From positions 1 through 64,000 of the forward strand of contig DJHM01000038.1 of assembly GCA_002433075.1 (NCBI GenBank): 64,000 nt of DNA. The letters are read 5' to 3'. The notes beneath the pieces are model-generated. The model was not told the DNA's origin, did no database searches, and worked only from the letters and a program-made list of their open reading frames with translations. The stretch comes from Latescibacteria bacterium UBA6620. GTDB taxonomy: Bacteria > Latescibacterota > UBA2968. Position numbers and translations under genes: made by a program. The first letter of the stretch is position 1; each line of letters opens with the position of its first letter. This document shows, in pieces, positions 15,395 through 24,314 of the stretch.

Positions 15395-17347
15395 ATGAAA
15401 AACACCCGCGCCGTCATCTTCGACCTCGACGGCACTCTCTTCGACCTAGCACCCCTCGTGCACGCGGCCCGGAATCGCGTGGCCGCACTGCTTCACGCAG
15501 CCGGGTTCTTTGCGTCGGAGAGCTACGCGCTCAAGAGGATCAACGAACTCGAAAAACGCCACGGCCCCTACTACTCGTCTTCGCCCTACTACTTCGCATT
15601 CTTCGACATCGCCAAGTCCATTTATCGAGAAAAGCCCGACAAGTGTTCGGCATTCCTCCGTACCTACGGGCACGCCGATGGCGATCCGATCGAGCAGCTC
15701 GTATCCGTGCTCGAGCAAGCTTACAACGCGGAGGATGTGGAGAACATCTCGCCCTATCCAGATGCGATTCAGACCTTGGAGGAACTCAGAGCTGCCGGGT
15801 GCAGAACCTACCTGGTCTCGATCGGGCGACCCGGACGACAGCAGAACAAAATCGACAAGCTTGGTATCGCTCCCCTGTTTGACCGCATTATCAACGAAGG
15901 CCCGCCCTCTCACACCTACTGGTTCAACGAAATTCTGAGCGACGGAGGATACCGCCCGGACGAAGTCATCGTCGTTGGAGACCGCGCAGAAGACGAGATC
16001 CGTTCGGGCAACCGACTTGGCCTCACGACCGTCTGGCTGAGACGCGGGCGCTACGGTGAGATCGATCCTGGCGAAGGCGACCGTCCCGATATCGAGGTCG
16101 GATTCCTCGCCCAGGTCTCAACCCTGGTCCACCTCGCTCGTGTAGGGAAGGACAGGGAACATTTCAGTACGGTCGTCATCGGTGGCGGCACGGGACTGCC
16201 CACCGTGCTTCGTGGAATCCGGGCGTTCGACCGGAATCCCACGGCCATCGTCGCCGTCACCGATACCGGGGCGTCATCGGGCCGCATTCGCTGGAATCTC
16301 GGTGTACAACCTCCCGGGGACATTCGGAACGCCCTTACCGCGCTCGCGGACCCCGACCTGGTTTCCCCCGGCCTCTTCAGGGTCTTTCAGCATCGTTTTC
16401 CAAACGACGAGGCAGAAGCGGGCATCTTCAAGAACGATCATATCGGCAACTTTCTTGTCGCCGCCCTGACGCAGCAACTCGGAAACTTTCAGCACGCGAT
16501 CCAGACCGCTTCGGAGATGCTGTACGTAAGAGGCACGATTCTACCGGCCAGTGTCGACAACGTCGACATCTGCGCCGAGCTCGAGAACGGCGAACATCGG
16601 TACACCGAGTGGATGGTCCGAAAACCGGGGAAAGCCCCACTCAAACGAGCCTACCTGGTGTCGAACCGTGAGCTCCTCGACGAACTCGACCGCAAGGGGG
16701 GATCGATCAAGCGAGTCGAGGACCCCGTTACGGGGCAGGTCGAGGTTCACGGCAGGAAGGGCGCTACTTTCGCACCGGGATCCAAGTCGTTACAGGCACC
16801 CGAAGAAGCCATCGCCTCGATTCGGGAAGCGGACCTCGTCATTCTGGGTCCGGGCAGTCTTTACACGAGCGTGATCACGAACCTGCTCGTCCCCGGAATC
16901 CGGAAGGCTCTGCTCTCCCGCTCGAACGGGAAGACCTGCTACGTGTGCAACATCACGACGCAGCCCGGTCAATCGGACGGCTTCAAGGCATCGGATCACG
17001 TCAAGGCGATCGTCAACCACCTGAAAAACGGGAACGCCCGCGACGTCTTCGACTGCGTACTGGTTCAGGAAACCGCGGTATTCGAGACCGACAAAAGCAA
17101 GGCTTGGGGACCGCTGCTTCAGCGCTACGCCGAAGACGACAAAGTCCTCGTCGAAGCGGACGAGGAGCTGGATCGTGTCGCGAACTGGATGAAGGCCGAC
17201 TTCGTCGAGGAGTACAGTCCCGACGTAATGGGGCGAGGCGTCGGCGACTTCATCAGCCACGACTCCAACAAGGTGGCAGACGCCCTCTGTCGAGTCTATT
17301 GCGGCCTGCCCATCCCCGACTACTGGGGGCTCCGCACCGGGGAATGA
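15395..17347 (+). CDS. Fusion of a HAD hydrolase and a YvcK/CofD-like protein
   Basis: 650 residues in two parts. Residues 1-245 are a HAD phosphatase-like domain: DLDGTLFD (motif I), a mainly helical cap, and VVGDRAEDEIRSGNRLG (motif IV). Residues from about 252 are a YvcK (gluconeogenesis factor) domain: VVIGGGTGLPTVLRGI, VTDTGASSGRIR, PPGDIRNALTAL, VDNVDICAEL and LGPGSLYTSVITNL. YvcK proteins bind UDP-sugars and influence cell-wall and carbon metabolism. They usually stand alone at 300-450 residues, so the HAD partner is unusual. The next gene is another HAD protein, overlapping by four bases and similar to the N-terminal half, which suggests local duplication. Confidence 0.85.
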   Translation: MKNTRAVIFDLDGTLFDLAPLVHAARNRVAALLHAAGFFASESYALKRINELEKRHGPYYSSSPYYFAFFDIAKSIYREKPDKCSAFLRTYGHADGDPIEQLVSVLEQAYNAEDVENISPYPDAIQTLEELRAAGCRTYLVSIGRPGRQQNKIDKLGIAPLFDRIINEGPPSHTYWFNEILSDGGYRPDEVIVVGDRAEDEIRSGNRLGLTTVWLRRGRYGEIDPGEGDRPDIEVGFLAQVSTLVHLARVGKDREHFSTVVIGGGTGLPTVLRGIRAFDRNPTAIVAVTDTGASSGRIRWNLGVQPPGDIRNALTALADPDLVSPGLFRVFQHRFPNDEAEAGIFKNDHIGNFLVAALTQQLGNFQHAIQTASEMLYVRGTILPASVDNVDICAELENGEHRYTEWMVRKPGKAPLKRAYLVSNRELLDELDRKGGSIKRVEDPVTGQVEVHGRKGATFAPGSKSLQAPEEAIASIREADLVILGPGSLYTSVITNLLVPGIRKALLSRSNGKTCYVCNITTQPGQSDGFKASDHVKAIVNHLKNGNARDVFDCVLVQETAVFETDKSKAWGPLLQRYAEDDKVLVEADEELDRVANWMKADFVEEYSPDVMGRGVGDFISHDSNKVADALCRVYCGLPIPDYWGLRTGE

Positions 17348-18033
17348 GCCGCCCCACGATCGGCGGGGTCATCTTGGACCTCGACGACACCCTCTTCGAC
17401 TGCACCGGCCTCCTCACCGAGCCCGCAAGACGACGTGCCGCAACCGTCCTCGCTCGATCGGGTCACCTCGCGGAGGGAGATGCCTTCCATTTGCAAGTCG
17501 AGTGGTCGGCGAAATTAGGATCGACGGAAGCCCTTCGGGAGATCGCACGGCTCCACGGGTTCGCGGATGACGTCCTGAATGAGGCACTCGCGACCTACAA
17601 CACGCCAGATGTACCCCCCATCGCCCCTTTCCCAGATGCCGTTTCAACCCTCCTGGCACTCAAAGACAACGGGCTTCCCCTGACCCTCGTAACGTCGGGT
17701 GTCCCGGAACGTCAGCGGGCGAAAATCGAAAGACTGGGTTTGGCCGAGTTCTTTTCCAAGGACATCGGAAACCTGTTCCTGCACGATCCAACGGCCGAAC
17801 AACAAGGCAAGGGTCCACACCTGTCTGCGGCCGCTACGTGGATGGGCGTCACCAACGACAGTACCGCCGTCGTGGGTGACAAGCTGGATAGCGAAATCGA
17901 GGCCGGCAACAGATTGGGGATGGTGACCATCCACATCAGGCTGGGATTGCCTGCCGCCCCCACCACACCGGAACAGAAACCCGATTACGAAATCGACGGC
18001 CTGGCGGAACTGGTCGACCTACTCAGCTCCTGA
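17344..18033 (+). CDS. HAD-superfamily hydrolase
   Basis: 229 residues starting at ATG 17344, which overlaps the previous stop as ATGA, implying translational coupling. Motif I is DLDDTLFD near residue 12, motif II VTSGVPERQ, and the acidic motif IV VVGDKLDSEIEAGNRLG. It resembles the N-terminal HAD half of the preceding fusion protein (same DLD-TLFD start, same GNRLG tail). The family dephosphorylates small metabolites. The substrate is not predictable here. Confidence 0.8.
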   Translation: MSRPTIGGVILDLDDTLFDCTGLLTEPARRRAATVLARSGHLAEGDAFHLQVEWSAKLGSTEALREIARLHGFADDVLNEALATYNTPDVPPIAPFPDAVSTLLALKDNGLPLTLVTSGVPERQRAKIERLGLAEFFSKDIGNLFLHDPTAEQQGKGPHLSAAATWMGVTNDSTAVVGDKLDSEIEAGNRLGMVTIHIRLGLPAAPTTPEQKPDYEIDGLAELVDLLSS

Positions 18034-18036
18034 CAG

Positions 18037-18819
18037 TCAGGCGATCCACCACCGCATCTCGACCTGATCTCCGCGACGAAGATCCAGCTGTTCGCTCGCG
18101 CTCCCTCCTCGCACCGAAATTTCCACCGTCTCCTGACTTCCCACCAGTGCGAGCACTTCGCCTTCTCCCACATCCGCGTAGGTGCGCCTCACGCCCCGTG
18201 CCGTCGTCGACGCCACGGACACTTCGACCTCTTCTTCCATCGGCGCGTCTCGCCGGTCCAGGTTCGTGACCGCATTCCCGAACCGATCGATGTGAACGAT
18301 CCGACCTCGAACCCAGCCATCGCCCCGTTCGACCTCCCACAAACCCAATCGGACGGGCTTGTCGATGGGCTCGCCGAAGTTCGACAAAGGCTCCCCCATC
18401 GCCAAGTGCCCGGCTGCCGGAGCGAAGACATCACGGCCGTGGAATGTCGCACTCACCACCGGACGCATCACTTCCGGATTGGCGATGGAGACGGCCCGGA
18501 TGGGCTCGCGGTCCAGAAGTGGCGTCAGCACCCCGTTGTCGGGGGCGACGTAGAGCCCGTGCTCGGTTTCAAGAATCATCCCTTTTCGGTCTGAGCCCAC
18601 GCCCGGATCCACCACCACAATGTGAATGGTGTCCGTCGGGAACAGGCCCATCAGCGTGGACACGCTGTAGGCGCCCCCCCAGATATCCTGAGCATCGATC
18701 TCGTGGGTCACATCGACGATCTGGATGTCGGGAACCAGGCTCAACAGCACGCCTTTCATCGCCGCGACGTAGGTATCGCTTCCTCCGAAATCCGTCGTCA
18801 GCGTGATCACTCGACTCAC
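18037..18819 (-). CDS. SAM hydroxide adenosyltransferase (DUF62 family)
   Basis: 260 residues. Seen: ITLTTDFGGSDTYVAAMKGV at the start, VDVTHEID, VVVDPGVGS, LYVAPDNGVL, the FHGRDVFAPAAGHLA block, and a C-terminal beta-barrel-like domain from about residue 170 (GRIVHIDRFGNAVTNL). The family relates to fluorinase/chlorinase but hydrolyses S-adenosylmethionine to adenosine and methionine using water. It is convergent with the HAD gene, separated by 3 bases. No halide-specific loop can be claimed. Confidence 0.9.
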   Translation of the reverse strand: MSRVITLTTDFGGSDTYVAAMKGVLLSLVPDIQIVDVTHEIDAQDIWGGAYSVSTLMGLFPTDTIHIVVVDPGVGSDRKGMILETEHGLYVAPDNGVLTPLLDREPIRAVSIANPEVMRPVVSATFHGRDVFAPAAGHLAMGEPLSNFGEPIDKPVRLGLWEVERGDGWVRGRIVHIDRFGNAVTNLDRRDAPMEEEVEVSVASTTARGVRRTYADVGEGEVLALVGSQETVEISVRGGSASEQLDLRRGDQVEMRWWIA

Positions 18820-18952
18820 GATGTCCTCGAATGATTCAGGGGGTCCGAAATGTGACAGGCCGGGACGAACCTAAAACGTTCCGACCCGGGCTGGCATCCA
18901 CAGCACCCTGGAAAAAACCTCAACGATTTTCCATAAGCAATTGAAAGACAGT

Positions 18953-19636
18953 TTAATACAGATACATACACCTAAAAAATGATGACACATCTAGATCGTG
19001 ATGGTGCCGGATGGGGACGGTCATGTTGGGTGGAAGGTTCCACCGGGAGGCCAGGTGGGTGCCAATTTCGGCGTGATTCGTTCCGAGCGCCTCGGACTCG
19101 GCTTTGGCGTGGTGGAGATCCCTTTCCTCTGCCATGGCCAGGGCATACCCGTGGAGGACGGGCAGATATCGTGCGAGCAGGTAGGTACCGATGTTCTGAA
19201 GGAGAGAAACAGTGAAGATGCCGTGAGAGGCCTCACGGTTGACGTGTGAAGTGATCATCACGGCCGCAACAGCGTTGGCGAGGGAGCACTCCCAGAATGC
19301 CTCGTAGTCAAAGCCGACCACATCCACCTTGGGGAGGCTGCTCATCGCTGCCAGACCCAACGCCAGCGACCCGACCTGTTTGAACCCCATCAGGCTGACC
19401 GCTTCATTCACGCTGCTGATCCCGCGGCTGAACCCGTAGAACGGCGAGTTGATGATCTGAAGGACCTTGGCCGACAACGCCATATCCTTTTCGATCAGAC
19501 CCGCTACCTCTTTGACCGTCGTTCCGGGCCCGTCCGTCGCTTCGATCACCCGGGTCGCAACGTTCGGGAGTGCGGGCAGACTTCCAGCCGCCTCGATCAA
19601 GCGGATGACGTCCCCTTCCCGGATTTATAGTGCCAT
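18953..19636 (-). pseudogene. HDOD-domain signalling protein with early stop
   Basis: An HDOD domain is evident: LIEAAGSLPALPNVATRV, IEKDMALSAKVLQIINSPFY, SVNEAVSLMGFKQVGSLALG, and the HD-like remnants (THLASRWNLPPNMTVPIRHH). An ATG at 19636 opens MAL, then an in-frame TAA, then the domain continues in the same frame. A TTG at 19600 could start a shortened protein. The C-terminus after IRHHHDLDVSS passes a T6 run and ends in unlikely sequence (FFRCMYLY), suggesting a second indel. HDOD proteins act as signalling scaffolds in motility and cyclic-nucleotide networks. It follows a response regulator on the same strand, a usual pairing. Confidence 0.65.
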
Positions 19637-19701
19637 CCAGGCGTAGCCCAGACGCCCCGTGGTTGGCGCGTCACCACTACCGATTCTCCCCCGATGATGA
19701 A

Positions 19702-20073
19702 CTAAGCCAATGCCGCCCAGACGGACTCGATGAGAACTTCGGGCTTCACGGGCTTTTGCAGCGTGGACATCGCCCCAAGTTGTTCGGCGAGCCTGAAGAT
19801 GTCAAACTTTTCCCTGAGATCGATCCCTGAAACGACGATCAGACGGGCATCCGGGTCGAATTCACGAACTTTTCCGATCACATCGAGCCCGCCCTTCTCC
19901 GGCATGAAGAGATCGGTCACGACGACATCGATCGGCTCCGCCTTGTAGGTCTGAATCCCCTCGTCGCTGTTTGTCGCTTCCACGACTTGCAGCCCCTCTT
20001 TTTCCAGAATTTCCCGCAGGATCGCCCGGGAAACACTGTCATCATCCACCACAAGGATTCGTGCCGCAGTCAC
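19702..20073 (-). CDS. Single-domain response regulator (REC only)
   Basis: 123 residues, a complete receiver domain without output module: ILVVDDDSVSRAILREIL (acidic pocket), VVVTDLFMPEKGG (phospho-acceptor Asp), LIVVSGID, and LQKPVKPEVL (conserved Lys). The ATG overlaps the preceding sensor gene stop by four bases. The expected partner is the PAS sensor upstream, which is damaged. Downstream lies the broken HDOD gene. It is the only intact member of this signalling cluster. Confidence 0.9.
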   Translation of the reverse strand: MTAARILVVDDDSVSRAILREILEKEGLQVVEATNSDEGIQTYKAEPIDVVVTDLFMPEKGGLDVIGKVREFDPDARLIVVSGIDLREKFDIFRLAEQLGAMSTLQKPVKPEVLIESVWAALA

Positions 20074-21181
20074 AGATCCTCACTCTCTGAAAGGGTAAGA
20101 TCCGGGCCCGCCACCGGGATCCGGAATGCGAAAGTCGTACCCTCAGAGGCCGAGGAGGTCACATCAATCGTACCGTCGTGCGCCTCGACGAACAACCTCG
20201 CGATGGTCGTTCCCAACCCCGTCCCCTTATTGGCCCGCTTGGTCGTGTTGAACTTTTCGAAGATCGTCGCAAGGCGATCTGGCGGAATCGGCTCTCCGCC
20301 GTTCGTCACGCGAACCTCGACCTCTTCCCCGTGCGGGATGACTTCGACCAGAACTTCCCCGTCATCGTGCTCGAGTGCGTTCTTCAGTAGATTGGCGAGG
20401 GCACGCTGCAGAATCGGAGGATCGTGGACGATCGACAGTGGCTCCGGGCCGTGACGCTTGAAGGAGTCCCACTCCTCCCTCATCTCACTCATGTGAGTCT
20501 CCAGCTCACGACGCTTCGAGATTTTGATCAGGGTTTCGATGTAGAACTGGTCCTCGTCTCGCGCGACAATGCCGATAGGCATTTCCACCGGAACACGTTG
20601 CTCGTCCCAACCCACCAGTTCGATCTCGATGCCCGCCAGCGTCTGCTCGTCCGACGAGGAGAGATCTTCGCGTACCATCTCCCACGTGAGGGAATGCACC
20701 TTGCTGAAGTCCTGCCCGATCAGCTCCCCGAGGGGATAGCCCGTAAGTTCGGCAGCCTGGCTGTTGGCCTGGAGAATCTGTCCCGTATCCGGATCCCCGA
20801 TGAAGACCGCATCGGCAATGCTCTCGAACAGGTTGCGATGCTCCTTTTCCAGGACGCGGATTTCGCGAAGATCGCGCAAGCGGACTAGAAAATCCTATTC
20901 TCCCTCGATCGCCCGAACTTCCAACATCATCGGGACGTGCCGCCCGTCGGCTGAGAGTACACCGACTTCGATCTCCGGCATGTCGGTCCCTCACGCACTC
21001 CGCGCAGAACGACCTCGAAGCCTGAGCGGCTCGACTCTTCGAGCAGCTCCGAGACCGCACGCTCTCTCAGGTCCGCAGCTGCGTATCCAAGGATATCGGT
21101 ATACCGCGCGTTCGCTACGCCTACCTGACCTTCCTGATCGATCGTCAGGAGCAGGTCGGGGGGCGATGTCGAATTGTTCAC
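20070..21181 (-). pseudogene. PAS-PAS sensor kinase lacking a dimerisation/His domain, disrupted
   Basis: Start GTG 21181. The first PAS domain (LLLTIDQEGQVGVANARYTD; ILGYAAADLRERAVSELLEE) breaks at about 20990, where one G seems missing from a run. In the shifted frame it continues MPEIEVGVLSADGRHVPMML up to an in-frame TAG (20897-20895). The same frame then resumes DFLVRLRDLREIRVLEKEH and a second PAS (ESIADAVFIGDPDTGQIL). An ATPase domain follows (LQRALANLLKNALEHDDG with the N box; KGTGLGTTIARLFVEAHDG). The usual DHp helix pair with its phospho-His is missing between PAS2 and the N box. It may have been a signalling protein without autokinase activity even before disruption. Confidence 0.7.
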
Positions 21182-21982
21182 TTAGAATCCGTAGGTTCGA
21201 TGGAGTTCCGACTTCAACGTTTCGAACGCCTCAGCTGGGGTGTCTGCAAAGTGGAACAATGAAAGGTCTTCTTTGCTGATCATGCCCCACTCCACGAGCG
21301 CGTCGAAATCAATGATCGAGTTCCAGAATTCGGACCCGTACACGACGATCGGCAGAGGTCGGTCAACCTTCCCCGTCTGGACGAGGGTGAGCACTTCCAT
21401 CATCTCATCGAGGGTGCCGAAACCACCGGGGAAGACGACCAGGGCCTTGGCCAGGTAGACGAACCAGTACTTTCGCATGAAAAAGTAATGAAACTCAAAG
21501 CCCAGTCCCTCGGAAATATACGGATTCGCGTACTGTTCGAACGGCAAACTGATGTTCAGACCGACCGAGGGTCCGCCCGCTTCGAATGCTCCACGATTGG
21601 CAGCTTCCATTATGCCAGGCCCGCCTCCCGAGCAAACCGCGAATCGATGGTCCGGATCGAGCTCGCGCGACCACTCACCCAACATGCGGGAGAGAGCGAC
21701 TGCATCTTCGTAATATCGAGAGACCTCGACATCCCGTTGGGCTTTTCCTACGTCTCCGCCCTCTCTCGTCGCGTCATCGAGCGCTTGGGCAGCAGTTTCC
21801 CGGTCGCGGGTTCTGGCCGATCCGAAAAACACGATCGTATTCTGGATTTTCTCTTCGCCGAACCGCTGCTGTGGGTGAGTGTATTCGGAAAGAATCCGGA
21901 TGATCCTGGCCTCGCGACCGTTCAGGAAGTCCATATTCTTGTAGGCCTTGTCAGGCGCTCCAGCAGCCTTCTGCATTTTCAA
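21182..21982 (-). CDS. LOG-family nucleotide phosphoribohydrolase-like protein
   Basis: 266 residues with a Rossmann-like fold: TIVFFGSARTRDRETA, the VCSGGGPGIMEAANRGA motif and the hallmark PGGFGTLDEMMEVLTLVQ. LOG enzymes cleave the N-glycosidic bond of nucleoside monophosphates (in plants, cytokinin ribotides), and bacterial members are broadly TIGR00730-type. The helical N-terminal extension of about 45 residues is longer than in minimal LOG proteins. Its stop is directly followed by the GTG start of the PAS sensor. An inverted repeat GACCA-N7-TGGTC (22021-22037) lies about 40 bases upstream of the start and could be an operator. Confidence 0.85.
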   Translation of the reverse strand: MKMQKAAGAPDKAYKNMDFLNGREARIIRILSEYTHPQQRFGEEKIQNTIVFFGSARTRDRETAAQALDDATREGGDVGKAQRDVEVSRYYEDAVALSRMLGEWSRELDPDHRFAVCSGGGPGIMEAANRGAFEAGGPSVGLNISLPFEQYANPYISEGLGFEFHYFFMRKYWFVYLAKALVVFPGGFGTLDEMMEVLTLVQTGKVDRPLPIVVYGSEFWNSIIDFDALVEWGMISKEDLSLFHFADTPAEAFETLKSELHRTYGF

Positions 21983-22167
21983 CCCAACCTTTTGTAATTG
22001 TTGGTTTTATATCAATAATTGACCAGTATATTTGGTCGTTCAATTCGTGTCAAACCCAATTCAGGCCAGGGTTCTTGCTCATGTTCGGCCCAGGCGTTAA
22101 AATGGCCGGCCGTGCGTTCACCTCATTCTCAGATCACCCGATCGTTCCTCTTCAACTTCCTATATTG

Positions 22168-23247
22168 ATGAACCTACTGGCCATCTGCCTTGCGGTAACC
22201 TACGGGCTGATTGCACTCGCCCTGACCCGAGGCATCGTGCGAAACGAAATCGGATCTTTCTCCAACGCCCCTTCCGTCAGTGTGCTTGTCGCCGCCCGGA
22301 ATGCGGCCGTCCATCTCGATGTTCTTCTTGAGGCACTGGCCGACCAGACCTACGAGGGCAACTTGGGCATCTACGTTCTCGACGATCGCTCGACCGACGG
22401 GACGGCCGCGGTCGCAGCGAAGTGGTCAGACCGCATACAAGGTTTGAGAATCATTCCCGTCGACCGGGCCTACCACCGTTGTGGCAAGAAGAACGCCCTG
22501 GAACACGGAATCCGGGCCTCGGACGGCGACATCGTTCTCACGACAGACGCGGACTGTCGACCCCTTCCGGAATGGATTGCGAGAACCGTGTCGTATTTCG
22601 ATACCCACACGGGTGCGGTCGCAGGTCCCGCCCCACTGGAAGGACGTGGCTGGGCGCGTGGGCTCGCCGCCTTCCAGTCCCTCGTCGTCGGAGCCATCGG
22701 GCTGGGGAGTGCAGGCCTGGGCTACCCCCTCACCTGCTCGGGACGAAACTTCGGGTTCCGCAGGGCGGCCTTTACCGATGTGGGTGGATACGACTCTTCC
22801 GGGCACCTCATCGGGGGGGATGACGTCTACCTGATGCGGGCCATCGCTGTCCACCGCGATTGGGACGTGGTGTATCACGACGACACCGAGGCCGCCGTTC
22901 CCTCGCCAGCTCATTCCGACGCTCTCTGGCAACGACATCTGCGTTACCAATCCAAGACGTTGCGCTATGGGTTCGGAACCTTGATGGTCTCCCTGCCGGT
23001 CTATATATTGCACCTGACCTTGCTGGTCGCTCCGCTCATCGTGTGGTGGCGACCAGACCAACTCCCCGTTCTGCTCGGGCTTGCAGCCGTCAAGTTCCTC
23101 ACAGATGGGGTGTTTCTTTATGCGGCTGCACGCAGGCTTCGCCAGATCGGTTTGTTGCTCTGGCTTCCGATCGTGGAGTTGATTTCCATACCCTACGTAG
23201 CCGTCGTGTCCGCCATCGGGGCCGTCCGGCCCACGTCCTGGTCGTAA
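22168..23247 (+). CDS. Membrane-bound family 2 glycosyltransferase
   Basis: 359 residues from ATG 22168. Upstream in-frame ATGs exist but give a tail without features. One N-terminal membrane helix (LLAICLAVTYGLIALAL) precedes a GT2 catalytic domain: VSVLVAARNAAVHLDVLLEA, YVLDDRSTDGT, the metal-binding TTDADC, GGDDVYLM, and a QRHLRYQSK segment in place of QxxRW. Two or three C-terminal membrane helices follow. It transfers an activated sugar to an acceptor at the inner membrane. The gene begins a plus-strand run with a radical SAM gene and a second, similar GT2. Confidence 0.85.
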   Translation: MNLLAICLAVTYGLIALALTRGIVRNEIGSFSNAPSVSVLVAARNAAVHLDVLLEALADQTYEGNLGIYVLDDRSTDGTAAVAAKWSDRIQGLRIIPVDRAYHRCGKKNALEHGIRASDGDIVLTTDADCRPLPEWIARTVSYFDTHTGAVAGPAPLEGRGWARGLAAFQSLVVGAIGLGSAGLGYPLTCSGRNFGFRRAAFTDVGGYDSSGHLIGGDDVYLMRAIAVHRDWDVVYHDDTEAAVPSPAHSDALWQRHLRYQSKTLRYGFGTLMVSLPVYILHLTLLVAPLIVWWRPDQLPVLLGLAAVKFLTDGVFLYAAARRLRQIGLLLWLPIVELISIPYVAVVSAIGAVRPTSWS

Positions 23248-23255
23248 CACACCTT

Positions 23256-24314
23256 ATGCTCTCACTCAAAACGCTACCGCAAGCGATCGGCCGATACTAC
23301 GGCATCACCACCCCCAGGCGAGGGTGGAACGCGGCCAAGGTCATCACATCTTACGGTCTTTCGAATCTCTTCAGGCGGGACATCCGGTTCGGCCGGCCGA
23401 TGATGCTCATGGTCGAACCTACCAACCATTGCAACCTGCAGTGCCCTCTTTGTCCTTCGGGCAACGGCGAGATGACGAGGCCTCGCGGGATCATGCCGTT
23501 CGAAGACTTTCAACGGGCGTTCGATCCCCTGGCGGACGACCTTCTCCTTCTCCTCCTGTGGAACCAGGGCGAGCCGTTCATCAATCGGGATCTCACCCGG
23601 ATGGTGCGTCACGCCGCCTCCCGCAACGTCCCCACGATCACCAGCACGAACGTTCACTACGTACGCAGCGACGAGGAGGCGGAGGACATCGTTACGAGCG
23701 GGCTCAGCGAACTCATTCTCTGTCTGGATGGAGTGGACCCTGAAACGTACGTCAAGTATCGCGTAGGAGGTGACTTCGATCGTGTGCTCGACGGCATCGA
23801 CCGCATCACGCGAGCCAAGCGACGCCTCGGGACAAAGGGCCCCCTCATTCATCTCCAGTTCATCATCATGAAGCACAACGAAGGCCAGATCGAATCCGCT
23901 CGCGACCTCGCCCGCCGCTTTGGCGTAGACCGACTGTCCCTCAAGACGGCCCAGGTCTACACCGATGACGACGTTGACGAATTTCTTCCCAGCGACCCCT
24001 CCTTGAGTCGATACGATTATCAAGCCGAGGGGTTAAAAACAAAGGCACGTCTCAAGAATACCTGTCGCCATCTCTGGTACAGTACTGTCATTAACTGGGA
24101 CGGCTCTGTTTCCCCGTGCTGCTTCGACAAGGATGTGCATTACGGGCTCGGTCAGACCCTGGACGGCACAGACTTCGACGATGTCTGGACCGGAGAACGC
24201 TACACACGTTTTCGAAACGACATCCTCGAGGACCGCGCGGCCGTCCCGATCTGTAACAATTGTTCGGAAGGCATCAAGGGTTTGTTCTACGACATCGAGG
24301 ACGTCACCCCGTGA
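23256..24314 (+). CDS. Radical SAM/SPASM-domain protein
   Basis: 352 residues from ATG 23256. The radical SAM cluster motif is CNLQCPLC in VEPTNHCNLQCPLCPSG. A C-terminal SPASM-type iron-sulphur region is seen as CRHLWYS, VSPCCFDKD and ICNNCSEGIKG. Such enzymes use SAM-derived radicals, often to modify peptides or carbohydrates (an anaerobic-sulfatase-maturase-like layout). It starts 8 bases after one GT2 gene, and its stop overlaps the GTG of the next GT2. This tight placement implies a joint pathway, perhaps building a modified cell-envelope glycan or lipid. The substrate is unknown and no precursor-peptide gene is seen nearby. Confidence 0.85.
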   Translation: MLSLKTLPQAIGRYYGITTPRRGWNAAKVITSYGLSNLFRRDIRFGRPMMLMVEPTNHCNLQCPLCPSGNGEMTRPRGIMPFEDFQRAFDPLADDLLLLLLWNQGEPFINRDLTRMVRHAASRNVPTITSTNVHYVRSDEEAEDIVTSGLSELILCLDGVDPETYVKYRVGGDFDRVLDGIDRITRAKRRLGTKGPLIHLQFIIMKHNEGQIESARDLARRFGVDRLSLKTAQVYTDDDVDEFLPSDPSLSRYDYQAEGLKTKARLKNTCRHLWYSTVINWDGSVSPCCFDKDVHYGLGQTLDGTDFDDVWTGERYTRFRNDILEDRAAVPICNNCSEGIKGLFYDIEDVTP

